A DNA stretch of 6,173 nt from Thermoplasmatales archaeon (GCA_011049295.1 DSCA01000002.1:1-6173); one strand, 5' to 3'. Positions 1 to 4,984 are shown, counted from the first letter of the stretch. Notes: a model not told the origin generated them from the sequence alone. Translations and numbers: made by a program.

Positions 1-215
1 CCCTGCACCACGACACCCTTTACTCCATAACAGTCAATCGCTCGGCGGCCAACGTGCACGGAGTGAGCATGGCCGAGGACTACACGTTTTCCTTCGTCAC
101 CGAGCGGGGTCCGCCCTCTCGCCCCGTCGATGAACAGGAGGTTCCGGGTTTCACCCTCCCGCTGGCAGCTCTCTCCCTGGCCCTGGCCGTGTTTCTGGCA
201 GGCAGGAAGCGGTGA
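1..215 (+). CDS. C-terminal end of a secreted surface protein with a PGF-CTERM anchor (5' partial)
   Basis: Reading in frame from base 3 gives 70 residues ending at TGA 213-215; the start lies outside the window. Residues 1-33 look like the last strands of an Ig-like domain of the Big_5/SbsA type, with the typical closing pattern DYTFSFVT at 26-33. A short polar, Pro-rich linker follows (34-47), then Pro-Gly-Phe at 48-50, a hydrophobic helix at about 51-66 and a basic tail GRKR. That tripartite end (PGF, membrane helix, basic residues) is the known PGF-CTERM sorting signal, which archaeosortase A removes while attaching a lipid to the protein. The mature protein should therefore sit on the outer face of the cell membrane or in the S-layer. 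It converges with the minus-strand operon, leaving 33 bp between the stops. The full domain content and role cannot be judged from this fragment. Confidence 0.8.
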   Translation, partial: LHHDTLYSITVNRSAANVHGVSMAEDYTFSFVTERGPPSRPVDEQEVPGFTLPLAALSLALAVFLAGRKR

Positions 216-248
216 GCTGAACCCGGTTTCCAACCAGGATCCCATTGG

Positions 249-677
249 TCACTGGAGGCGTTTTTCCATGCGGTAGCCGGGGCTGCCGTCGGGGTAAAAA
301 TCGGGAAGACTCTCGGTGACCACGAATCCGTGCCGCTGGTAGAGACGCAGGGCGGCGATATTGCCCTTTTTGACCTCCAGAAAAACCACCCGTGGCCGGT
401 GGGCCGCCGTGACATCCTCCAGCAGGGCGGACGCGATGCCCCGGCGACGGTGATCCGGAGCCACACACATCATGAGGATGCGCAGGGTGCCCACATCTGC
501 CAAAACCGCCAGAACGAAGCCTGCCACCCTCCCCCTTTCCTCGGCCACCAGGAATCCCTGTGGGGCCACCTCCCACATCCCCAAGAAAAAGTCCGGGGTA
601 TACCGGTCCTCCAGGGTCCGGTCCACGAGACGCATAACCTCGTCCAAATCACGGTGGCGGAAGGGGCGAATGTTCAT
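249..677 (-). CDS. GNAT-family N-acetyltransferase, RimI-like
   Basis: This 142-residue protein has the GNAT fold order. Strand and helix 1 are at 1-20. An acetyl-CoA pyrophosphate-binding loop (motif A) reads DHRRRGIASALL, following a strand with LMMCVAP. A C-terminal RimI signature follows: FLEVKKGNIAALRLYQRHGF, then a tyrosine/Asp-Gly stretch (FYPDGSPGY). RimI/Ard1 proteins move an acetyl group from acetyl-CoA to protein N-terminal amines, so N-terminal acetylation is the best guess, but small-molecule substrates are possible. ATG at 677 is preferred over an upstream in-frame start at 815, because the GNAT domain begins exactly there and because ATG overlaps the polyferredoxin stop in an ATGA junction (674-677), which suggests translational coupling. 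The SD is weak (GGA at 685-683). It is the last gene of the nadX operon; a functional link to the genes upstream is not evident. Confidence 0.88.
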   Translation of the reverse strand: MNIRPFRHRDLDEVMRLVDRTLEDRYTPDFFLGMWEVAPQGFLVAEERGRVAGFVLAVLADVGTLRILMMCVAPDHRRRGIASALLEDVTAAHRPRVVFLEVKKGNIAALRLYQRHGFVVTESLPDFYPDGSPGYRMEKRLQ

Positions 678-1555
678 GTGAATCCGAGGTGCAGGGCTCC
701 CGCCGGGCAGTAGGACACGCACTGACCACAGCGGATGCACTCCGTGCTGGCATGGTCCTCCGGCAGGTTGATGTCCATGGGGCATACGTTTTTGCAGGCC
801 CCGCAGTGGGTACACTTATCCATGTCCACCGTCAGCTGCAGCAGGCTGACCTTGCCGAAGGGCGCCATCATGGCCCCCACCGGACACAGGTGCCGGCACC
901 ATCCCCGGGTGAGCATCACGATGAGCACGAAAAAGCCGCCCAGAAACAGCATCTTGGGAACGAAATAGACGCCCAGCGTGTAGCCGCCCGGGTCCAGGGC
1001 CAGAGCGGGAAGGGTGGCGGTCAATCCCCCCACCGGGCAGAGGTTGGTGTAGGCCATGTCGGCGGTCACGTAGCACACGGGGGGTATGAGCAGCAGGATG
1101 GCATATTTGAGAGGGCGCATCCGCTGGTCTGCCCGCTGGGCTTTTTCGCTTTTTATTTTTCTGCGCATCCCCAGCATGTCCTGCAGGAAGCCGATGGGGC
1201 AGGCCCAGCCGCAGGCCGCCCGCCCGAACACCATGCACACCAGGGCGATGGTTCCCAGCAGGTAGACGGCCAGCATCCAGTTGAGTTCAATGGATGCATG
1301 CTCCAGAATCCCGATGGGGCAGGCCATGGCCGCCACCGGCGATTCCCAGCAGTAAAAATAGGTGTAGATGAGGCCGGTGCTTCCCACCAGGAAGGCGGCA
1401 TTGGTTATGAACAGGAAGGACAGTTGGGATACAAACCGCTTTTTCTGCAGCGGGGAGCGAGCATAGCGTTTCCAGGCAAAAACCGCTCCTACGGCCAGGG
1501 GAACACACAGGTAGGCGAAGGGGCAGGCGCCACAGTTGAATCCGCACACCGCCAT
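674..1555 (-). CDS. NapH-like membrane polyferredoxin (4Fe-4S binding protein)
   Basis: This 293-residue protein has about five membrane helices (roughly 12-28, 43-66, 92-112, 149-168, 192-214) and a C-terminal domain with two classical [4Fe-4S] motifs: C248-C251-C254-C258 and C273-C276-C279-C283, each ending in CP. It carries the paired membrane-boundary motifs of the NapH/NosR/RdxA group (COG0348): CGWACPIG at 115-122 and CRHLCPVGA at 220-228. Two further CPxG elements lie at C79 and C173. The N-terminus has an extra cysteine cluster, C4, C8, C11 and C17. Known relatives pass electrons between the membrane or quinone pool and redox partners, with the ferredoxin domain in the cytoplasm. ATG at 1555 follows the thioredoxin-like gene's TGA by 1 bp, with a strong SD inside that gene's last codons. 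The likely partner is that thioredoxin-like protein; the exact reaction is unknown. Confidence 0.9.
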   Translation of the reverse strand: MAVCGFNCGACPFAYLCVPLAVGAVFAWKRYARSPLQKKRFVSQLSFLFITNAAFLVGSTGLIYTYFYCWESPVAAMACPIGILEHASIELNWMLAVYLLGTIALVCMVFGRAACGWACPIGFLQDMLGMRRKIKSEKAQRADQRMRPLKYAILLLIPPVCYVTADMAYTNLCPVGGLTATLPALALDPGGYTLGVYFVPKMLFLGGFFVLIVMLTRGWCRHLCPVGAMMAPFGKVSLLQLTVDMDKCTHCGACKNVCPMDINLPEDHASTECIRCGQCVSYCPAGALHLGFT

Positions 1556-1556
1556 G

Positions 1557-2159
1557 TCAGCCCTCCCTCACCTGGATGGCCATCTCGATTATGTCTATCA
1601 ACTCCTGTACCGACGGCCGCCCTCCCACTCCGTCCGCCGGTCCCTGAAAGGCATACCAGTACAGGTTGCCCTGGTCGCCGGTGACCACCACGGTGATGGG
1701 AGTGAACTCCTCCCTGCCCGGCTGGGCATACACCGTGCGGGCATCGGTGCGGTCGCTGTTGACCACGTCGATGGTGATCAGAGTCACGTTCTGCGCATAG
1801 GGTGGGGTCATGCGGCCGTCCTCCTCGCTTCCCTCCACCAGGCCCCGTTTTTTCATGTCGTCCCACTGCTGCTTGCAGGGCTGGCATCCATGGTACCAGA
1901 AGAAGAGCATGACCACGCTCCCGTTGTTCACCTCACCAGTAACCCAGGAGGGATGCTGCACCTCCTTGCCTTCCCTGCTGCCGTAGCTGTCCGGATAGGC
2001 GGACCAGAAATCGGTGAAGGGGGCCCCACGGGGGTTGAGAGCCAGGCAGCCCAGACAGGTGCTCTCGTTGAGCCGCTGGGATGTCACATAGGCATTGAGG
2101 GATCCCCCCGCCAGGACGACCAGAGCGATGAGCACCCCCACCAGTTTCCATACCTTCAT
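1557..2159 (-). CDS. Membrane-anchored, extracytoplasmic thioredoxin-like protein
   Basis: From ATG 2159 the product is 200 residues. A short basic N-terminus (MKVWK) and one hydrophobic helix (about 5-19) form a signal anchor or signal peptide with no lipobox, so the rest should lie outside the membrane. A thioredoxin-fold core follows: a hydrophobic strand, then FFWYHGCQPCKQQW with redox cysteines C92 and C95, then LITIDVVNSD, and Thr-Pro at 153-154 in the place of the conserved cis-proline. A second CxxC pair, C35-C38 (STCLGCLALNP), lies just after the anchor, which ordinary thioredoxins lack. ATG 2159 is chosen over the in-frame GTG at 2168 because that GTG is part of the AGGTG SD itself. 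It starts 1 bp after the nadX stop and ends 1 bp before the polyferredoxin start. The role is inferred to be extracytoplasmic thiol-disulfide exchange, supplied with electrons by the neighbouring polyferredoxin. Confidence 0.85.
   Translation of the reverse strand: MKVWKLVGVLIALVVLAGGSLNAYVTSQRLNESTCLGCLALNPRGAPFTDFWSAYPDSYGSREGKEVQHPSWVTGEVNNGSVVMLFFWYHGCQPCKQQWDDMKKRGLVEGSEEDGRMTPPYAQNVTLITIDVVNSDRTDARTVYAQPGREEFTPITVVVTGDQGNLYWYAFQGPADGVGGRPSVQELIDIIEMAIQVREG
1561..1568 (-). promoter_or_regulatory. Shine-Dalgarno site of the polyferredoxin gene, inside the upstream gene
   Basis: Read on the minus strand the site is AGGGAGGG, with core GGAGG. It ends 5 nt before ATG 1555 and lies within the last codons (Arg-Glu-Gly) of the thioredoxin-like gene. 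It fixes the polyferredoxin start and shows that this gene can recruit ribosomes itself despite the 1-bp gap. Confidence 0.8.
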
Positions 2160-2160
2160 G

Positions 2161-2937
2161 TTACGCACCTATCTGTATGGGCTCCATAGCCCGGCGGAGG
2201 GTGGCAACGGCGGACAGGGAGGCCAGATAGCTGGAGCTGGGGTTGTGGGGATTGGGAAGATTTTCCACCTCCGCCCGCAGCCTCCCGAACTTGCCATGGG
2301 CCAGAACCTTGTGGCTGTTGTGTTTGACCACCGGGTCGGCCACCACCTTGACCCGGGTGCGCTCAAACCCGATGCCCGCCAGGGCCAGGCAGGCCGCCAC
2401 GTTCACGTTCTTGGGGAGGGCCTTGACCGCCTCGCCGGCGCTCCCCTCGAAGATTATGGTCCTCCTGTCCAGCTTTTTGTCCAGGGAAGCCGGCGACTTG
2501 GTGGTCACCAGGGTCACTTCGTCCACCTCGGCGGTCCGTGCTGCCTTCAGTCCGTCGATACCGCACACGGCGCCGCTGGGCAGGTAAATTTTGCTGCGGG
2601 TCTCTCGGGCCCTGTCCTCCAGGCGCTGGCGCAACTCTTCGTCCAGCAGCCCGCCGATGCTCATGATTATCAGGTCCTTGCCCGCCCGGATGACCTTCTC
2701 CGCATACTGCTTGACTGCCTCGTGGGATGCAGCCTCGAACACGATGTCCACGTGGGGCAGCCAGGTGTCAAAGTCGGCCACTTTGCTCTTGGTGAGGTGC
2801 CAGCTCAGCTCCTCGGCTTTCTCCGGTTTGATGTCATAGAGGTATATGGTGCTGATGTCCTCCATGGCATCGGCGGCTCGGGCCACGTCGCTGCCGATGG
2901 CTCCGCATCCGATGATTCCCAGTACGTATGAATCCAT
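2161..2937 (-). CDS. nadX: L-aspartate dehydrogenase (NadX)
   Basis: NadX oxidises L-aspartate to iminoaspartate with NAD(P)+, the first step of de novo NAD synthesis; iminoaspartate then goes to NadA (quinolinate synthase). The 258 residues show an N-terminal Rossmann domain with the dinucleotide loop GCGAIG at 10-15 and an acidic residue after strand 2 (D35). EAASHEAV lies at 68-75. The family's substrate-domain blocks follow: LPSGAVCGIDGLKAA (119-133), NVNVAACLALAGIGFERT (177-194), HNSHK (206-210, holding the likely catalytic histidine region) and NPHNPSSSYLASLS (229-242). The length is normal for archaeal NadX. It replaces the oxygen-dependent oxidase NadB, which suits an anaerobe. ATG 2937 has no SD and lies about 25 bp from a TATA-like element, so the mRNA is probably leaderless. 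It is the first gene of the minus-strand operon and divergent from nadC. Confidence 0.93.
   Translation of the reverse strand: MDSYVLGIIGCGAIGSDVARAADAMEDISTIYLYDIKPEKAEELSWHLTKSKVADFDTWLPHVDIVFEAASHEAVKQYAEKVIRAGKDLIIMSIGGLLDEELRQRLEDRARETRSKIYLPSGAVCGIDGLKAARTAEVDEVTLVTTKSPASLDKKLDRRTIIFEGSAGEAVKALPKNVNVAACLALAGIGFERTRVKVVADPVVKHNSHKVLAHGKFGRLRAEVENLPNPHNPSSSYLASLSAVATLRRAMEPIQIGA
2166..2170 (-). promoter_or_regulatory. Shine-Dalgarno site that decides the start of the thioredoxin-like gene
   Basis: The minus strand reads AGGTG, 6 nt before ATG 2159, inside the last codons of nadX. The GTG it contains is in frame and could be mistaken for the start, but its place in the SD argues for ATG 2159. 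Confidence 0.65.
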
Positions 2938-2942
2938 AGGAA

Positions 2943-2948
2943 TAAATA
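2943..2948 (+). promoter_or_regulatory. TATA-like box of nadC
   Basis: TAAATA (within AATAAATAGA, 2941-2950) is centred 27-28 bp upstream of nadC ATG 2973, the usual archaeal distance to the transcription start, so the mRNA would be leaderless. The element lies only 6 bp from the nadX start codon. Confidence 0.6.
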
Positions 2949-2957
2949 GAGGATTTC

Positions 2958-2965
2958 TATTAATA
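2958..2965 (-). promoter_or_regulatory. TATA-like box of the nadX operon
   Basis: The minus strand reads TATTAATA, preceded by GGGAACG as a possible BRE (TFB recognition element). Its centre is about 24-25 bp upstream of ATG 2937, so transcription would start at or just before the start codon. No SD lies between. Confidence 0.6.
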
Positions 2966-2972
2966 CGTTCCC

Positions 2973-3803
2973 ATGGAAGACGAATTGCAGGAAGACATCC
3001 GGCGTTTTCTGGCGGAGGACCTGGGCGAGCAGGGGGACATCACGTCCGACGCCCTGCTCACCGACCAGGCGGGAGAGGGCTACATCATCGCCAAGCAGGA
3101 CTGCATGGTGGCCGGGCTGGCGGAGGCGGCCGCCGTCTTCACCCACCTGGGCCTGCAGGTGGAACAGATGGCTAAGGACGGCGAACAGGTGGATGCTTAC
3201 CAGAAAGTGCTGCGCGTGACGGGCAGCGCCAGAGACATTCTGGCCGGGGAGCGCCTGGCCCTGAACATAGTGGCCCGGATGAGCGGCATTGCCACCCTCA
3301 CCCATCGGCTGGTGGAGACGGTGCATCGGAAAAACCCCAAGGTGCGGGTGGCGGCCACCCGCAAGACCACTCCCGGATTCCGTCGCTATGAAAAAAAGGC
3401 GGTGGAGTTGGGGGGCGGCATGACCCACCGCTGGGGGCTGTATGACGGCATCATCATTAAGGACAACCACCTGAGGTTCATGTCCATCCGGGAGGCCATC
3501 CGGAAGGCCCAGCAGATTGGAGACCTGCCGGTGGAGGCGGAGGTGGAATGCATGGAGGATGCGGTGATTGCCGCCGAGGAGAAGGCGGACATCATCATGC
3601 TGGACAACATGAATCCGGCCAAGGGAAAACTGGCGGCCAGCGAGGCCCGCTCCGTCTACCCTGAGGTAAAAATAGAGGTGTCCGGGGGCATCACCCCCGA
3701 TAACATCACCAACTACACCTTTGCCGACATCATCAGCTTGGGCTGGCTTACCCACTCGGTGAATAGTGCCGATTTTTCTCTGGACCTGGACAAGAAGGGG
3801 TAG
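2973..3803 (+). CDS. nadC: Quinolinate phosphoribosyltransferase (nicotinate-nucleotide pyrophosphorylase, NadC)
   Basis: NadC converts quinolinate and PRPP to nicotinate mononucleotide, CO2 and pyrophosphate, the third step of de novo NAD synthesis. The 276 residues match the usual length. An N-terminal open-faced domain (1-95; LAEDLGEQGDITSDAL near the start) precedes an alpha/beta barrel. By alignment from memory to the M. tuberculosis enzyme, the substrate-binding basic residues are present: R102 in LNIVARMSGIAT, R130-K131 in AATRKTTPG, H152-R153 in GGMTHRWGLYDG, and K163 in IIIKDNHL. The acidic residues E192 and D211 (MLDNM) and the phosphate loop SGGI (237-240) are also seen. ATG 2973 has no SD and sits 27 bp from a TATA-like box, so it is probably leaderless. 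It is divergent from nadX with 35 bp between start codons, which should co-express two enzymes of one pathway. Confidence 0.96.
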   Translation: MEDELQEDIRRFLAEDLGEQGDITSDALLTDQAGEGYIIAKQDCMVAGLAEAAAVFTHLGLQVEQMAKDGEQVDAYQKVLRVTGSARDILAGERLALNIVARMSGIATLTHRLVETVHRKNPKVRVAATRKTTPGFRRYEKKAVELGGGMTHRWGLYDGIIIKDNHLRFMSIREAIRKAQQIGDLPVEAEVECMEDAVIAAEEKADIIMLDNMNPAKGKLAASEARSVYPEVKIEVSGGITPDNITNYTFADIISLGWLTHSVNSADFSLDLDKKG

Positions 3804-3822
3804 CCGGGCGGTGGGGTGGGGG
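3797..3822 (+). other. Potential G-quadruplex motif across the nadC stop codon
   Basis: There are four G runs of 4, 3, 4 and 5 bases (3797-3800, 3806-3808, 3813-3816, 3818-3822) with loops of 5, 4 and 1 nt. This satisfies the G3+N1-7 pattern. The nadC stop codon (3801-3803) lies in the first loop. The motif is on the coding strand, so it would also be present in the nadC mRNA. A role in 3'-end formation or in the next promoter is only inference. Confidence 0.5.
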
Positions 3823-3830
3823 CAGTAAGG

Positions 3831-3837
3831 TTTATTA
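3831..3837 (+). promoter_or_regulatory. Possible TATA box of the UPF0058 gene
   Basis: TTTATTA, preceded by AGTAAGG, is centred 35 bp before ATG 3869. A start site about 26 bp downstream would leave a leader of roughly 9 nt containing the SD GAGGG (3859-3863). It is the only AT-rich element in the 65-bp spacer after nadC. Confidence 0.45.
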
Positions 3838-3868
3838 CCGTCGGGACGTTGTAGGGTTGAGGGATGAG

Positions 3869-4141
3869 ATGCATAAAGAAGGCATTATACAGCTTCACAC
3901 CTTGTTCTATCAGGTGGTACAGGAGATATCCCGCCGTTGGAAGGTAGAAGAAGACGCCCTGCGGGGCTACTACCAGTTTGGCGTGTTCCCCCATCACGTC
4001 CACCGCTCGATGCAGGACCATGAGAAGGCACTGTTTATGCTGGGTCAGGCGGTGGCCCGGTTTCTCTCCACGGACAAGTACTCCGGGCTGGGAAAAACGG
4101 CGGAAAGACTGGCCAAAATAATGTCAGCACGCCATCAGTAG
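3869..4141 (+). CDS. UPF0058 family protein
   Basis: This 90-residue protein matches the archaeal UPF0058 pattern along its full length as I recall it. It opens with MHKEGIIQLHTLF, then has Tyr/Phe-Gly-Val-x-Pro followed by HHVHRSMQDHEKALFMLG and a C-terminal helix FLSTDKYSGLGKTAERLAKI. The family is small, helical and confined to archaea, and has no established function. It has no signal peptide or membrane segment, so it should be cytosolic. ATG 3869 is chosen over an in-frame TTG at 3857 because GAGGG (3859-3863) sits 5 nt before it and because the family begins with this MHKE-like sequence. It lies between nadC and tbp on the same strand but appears to have its own TATA element; tbp also has its own promoter. 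Confidence 0.9.
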   Translation: MHKEGIIQLHTLFYQVVQEISRRWKVEEDALRGYYQFGVFPHHVHRSMQDHEKALFMLGQAVARFLSTDKYSGLGKTAERLAKIMSARHQ

Positions 4142-4179
4142 CCGCAGGGCGAGGGCCAGTCAAACACGCTTTCCAAACG

Positions 4180-4187
4180 TTTATAAA
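4180..4187 (+). promoter_or_regulatory. TATA box of tbp, upstream copy
   Basis: TTTATAAA overlaps a palindrome AAACGTTT (4175-4182). A start about 26 bp downstream, near 4210, would give a leader of about 20 nt that carries the whole SD. By geometry it is the best-placed of the three TATA-like elements before tbp. Confidence 0.6.
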
Positions 4188-4193
4188 GGGAGG

Positions 4194-4201
4194 TTTATAT
4201 A
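4194..4201 (+). promoter_or_regulatory. Second TATA-like box before tbp
   Basis: TTTATATA is the closest match to the archaeal TATA consensus in the window. A start about 26 bp downstream would fall inside the SD (4218-4225) and spoil it. It may therefore be a second promoter giving a nearly leaderless mRNA, or a TBP-binding site used for autoregulation. A third AT-rich element, TATTTAAA, follows at 4203-4210. Confidence 0.5.
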
Positions 4202-4217
4202 CTATTTAAATTCATGT

Positions 4218-4225
4218 GAGGAGGT
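4218..4225 (+). promoter_or_regulatory. Strong Shine-Dalgarno site of tbp
   Basis: GAGGAGGT, 4 nt before ATG 4230, is close to the full complement of the archaeal 16S rRNA 3' end. It is the strongest SD in the window and contrasts with the SD-less nadX and nadC starts. Confidence 0.8.
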
Positions 4226-4229
4226 AAAC

Positions 4230-4775
4230 ATGGCTGATATGAAGATTGAAAACGTGGTGGCATCCACCACCATCGCCGACGAACTGGATTTGTCTCAACT
4301 GTCCAAAAAGCTCCCGGAAGGGGAATACGAGCCTGAGCAGTTCCCGGGCCTGGTGCTCCGCCTGGACGAGCCCAAGACGGCCGCCCTGCTGTTCCGCAGC
4401 GGCAAGGTGGTATGCACCGGGGCCAAGACCATTGACGATGTAAAGAAGGCCATCAGCAAGGTGTGCAAAAAGGTGGAAAAGGCGGGCGCCAAGGTTTACG
4501 ACAGCCCGGACATCACCGTCCAGAACATCGTGGCCTCCGCCAACCTGCACGCCCAGCTCAACCTGAATGCCATCGCTCTGGCCATCGGCCTGGAGAAGGT
4601 GGAATACGAGCCCGAGCAGTTCCCGGGCCTGGTCTACCGCCTGGAGGACCCCCACGTGGTGGTGCTGCTCTTCGGCTCGGGGAAGCTGGTGTGTACGGGA
4701 GCCCGCAAGGCGGAGCAGGTGTCGGAGGCCATCGACAAGATTTACCAGGAGTTGGACATGAAGGGGCTTCTCTAG
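4230..4775 (+). CDS. tbp: TATA-box-binding protein (TBP)
   Basis: TBP is the general transcription factor that binds and bends the TATA box and, with TFB, recruits archaeal RNA polymerase. The 181 residues form the two direct repeats of the saddle fold (about 5-92 and 96-181). The paired intercalating phenylalanines are present: F38 and F55 in lobe 1, F131 and F148 in lobe 2, each pair 17 apart and the lobes exactly 93 residues apart. Each lobe carries the family motifs EYEPEQFPGL, an LLF-SGK strand and V-CTGA. The C-terminus ends at MKGLL without the acidic tail seen in many archaeal TBPs. The start is set by a near-perfect SD. The gene has tandem TATA-like elements upstream, so autoregulation is possible. 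Its TAG stop overlaps the stop of the convergent membrane-protein gene within one CTAG. Confidence 0.98.
   Translation: MADMKIENVVASTTIADELDLSQLSKKLPEGEYEPEQFPGLVLRLDEPKTAALLFRSGKVVCTGAKTIDDVKKAISKVCKKVEKAGAKVYDSPDITVQNIVASANLHAQLNLNAIALAIGLEKVEYEPEQFPGLVYRLEDPHVVVLLFGSGKLVCTGARKAEQVSEAIDKIYQELDMKGLL
4322..4354 (+). repeat. In-phase DNA repeat between the TBP lobes, copy 1
   Basis: These 33 bases recur at 4601-4633 with a single mismatch (T at 4334, C at 4613), 279 bp (93 codons) apart. They encode the EYEPEQFPGLV stretch of lobe 1. Protein conservation explains part of the identity, but nearly all synonymous positions match as well. Confidence 0.85.
4601..4633 (+). repeat. In-phase DNA repeat between the TBP lobes, copy 2
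   Basis: This is the lobe 2 copy of the 33-bp repeat at 4322-4354. It covers the same turn-and-strand that carries intercalating residue F131. Confidence 0.85.
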
Positions 4776-4984
4776 TCCCGCTTTCCCCTGACCCGGTGCA
4801 GCGTCCACATGCCGTCCTGCTCAACCCGGGGCTTCTTCACCACGGCAAAGTAGAGGGCCAGCAGGATACCCGCCAGGACCAGCAGCACCGCCGCCACAAT
4901 GAGCAGGCTCAGGAACACCACAACAAATACCGCTGCCAGGAGGAACAGCATCAACACGCCTGCCCTGAGGACCACACCCGTCAT
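4772..4984 (-). CDS. Small two-helix membrane protein
   Basis: This 70-residue protein is unrecognised. Residues about 5-49 are almost entirely Val, Leu, Ala, Ile and Phe and could form two membrane helices (roughly 7-27 and 29-48) with no clear polar loop between them. A basic tail follows from about 50 (KKPRVEQDGMWTLHRVRGKRD), which by the positive-inside rule should face the cytoplasm. Its ATG overlaps the stop of the AIM24-family gene in an ATGA junction (4981-4984), so it is very likely translated by coupling and made together with that protein. It may anchor it or assist it at the membrane, but that is inference. The stop lies inside the tbp 3' end. It is short, but supported by the overlap, the clear membrane pattern and the lack of any competing gene. 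Confidence 0.75.
   Translation of the reverse strand: MTGVVLRAGVLMLFLLAAVFVVVFLSLLIVAAVLLVLAGILLALYFAVVKKPRVEQDGMWTLHRVRGKRD

Noticed and set aside
225..235. Small hairpin (GGTT/AACC, 3-nt loop) between the convergent genes at the left end
   Set aside because: The stem is only 4 bp with no T-tract, so it is not a credible terminator.
678..815. N-terminal extension of the acetyltransferase to a start at 815
   Set aside because: The extra 46 residues are the polyferredoxin's ferredoxin domain read in another frame, and the GNAT domain begins at ATG 677.
689..1684. Open reading frame of 331 codons on the + strand opposite the polyferredoxin and thioredoxin-like genes
   Set aside because: It is Gly-, His- and Gln-rich, has no family pattern and lies wholly antisense to two well-supported genes. 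Long antisense frames are common in GC-rich DNA.
2160..2168. GTG start at 2168 for the thioredoxin-like gene
   Set aside because: This GTG is part of the AGGTG Shine-Dalgarno for ATG 2159 and would overlap the nadX stop. No other SD serves it.
2095..2931. Open reading frame of 278 codons on the + strand opposite nadX
   Set aside because: It mirrors nadX and shows no recognisable motif; NadX motifs are clear on the other strand.
2805..3755. Open reading frame of 316 codons on the - strand opposite nadC
   Set aside because: It would run across the promoter spacer and into nadX. Its sequence is a shadow of nadC with no domain pattern.
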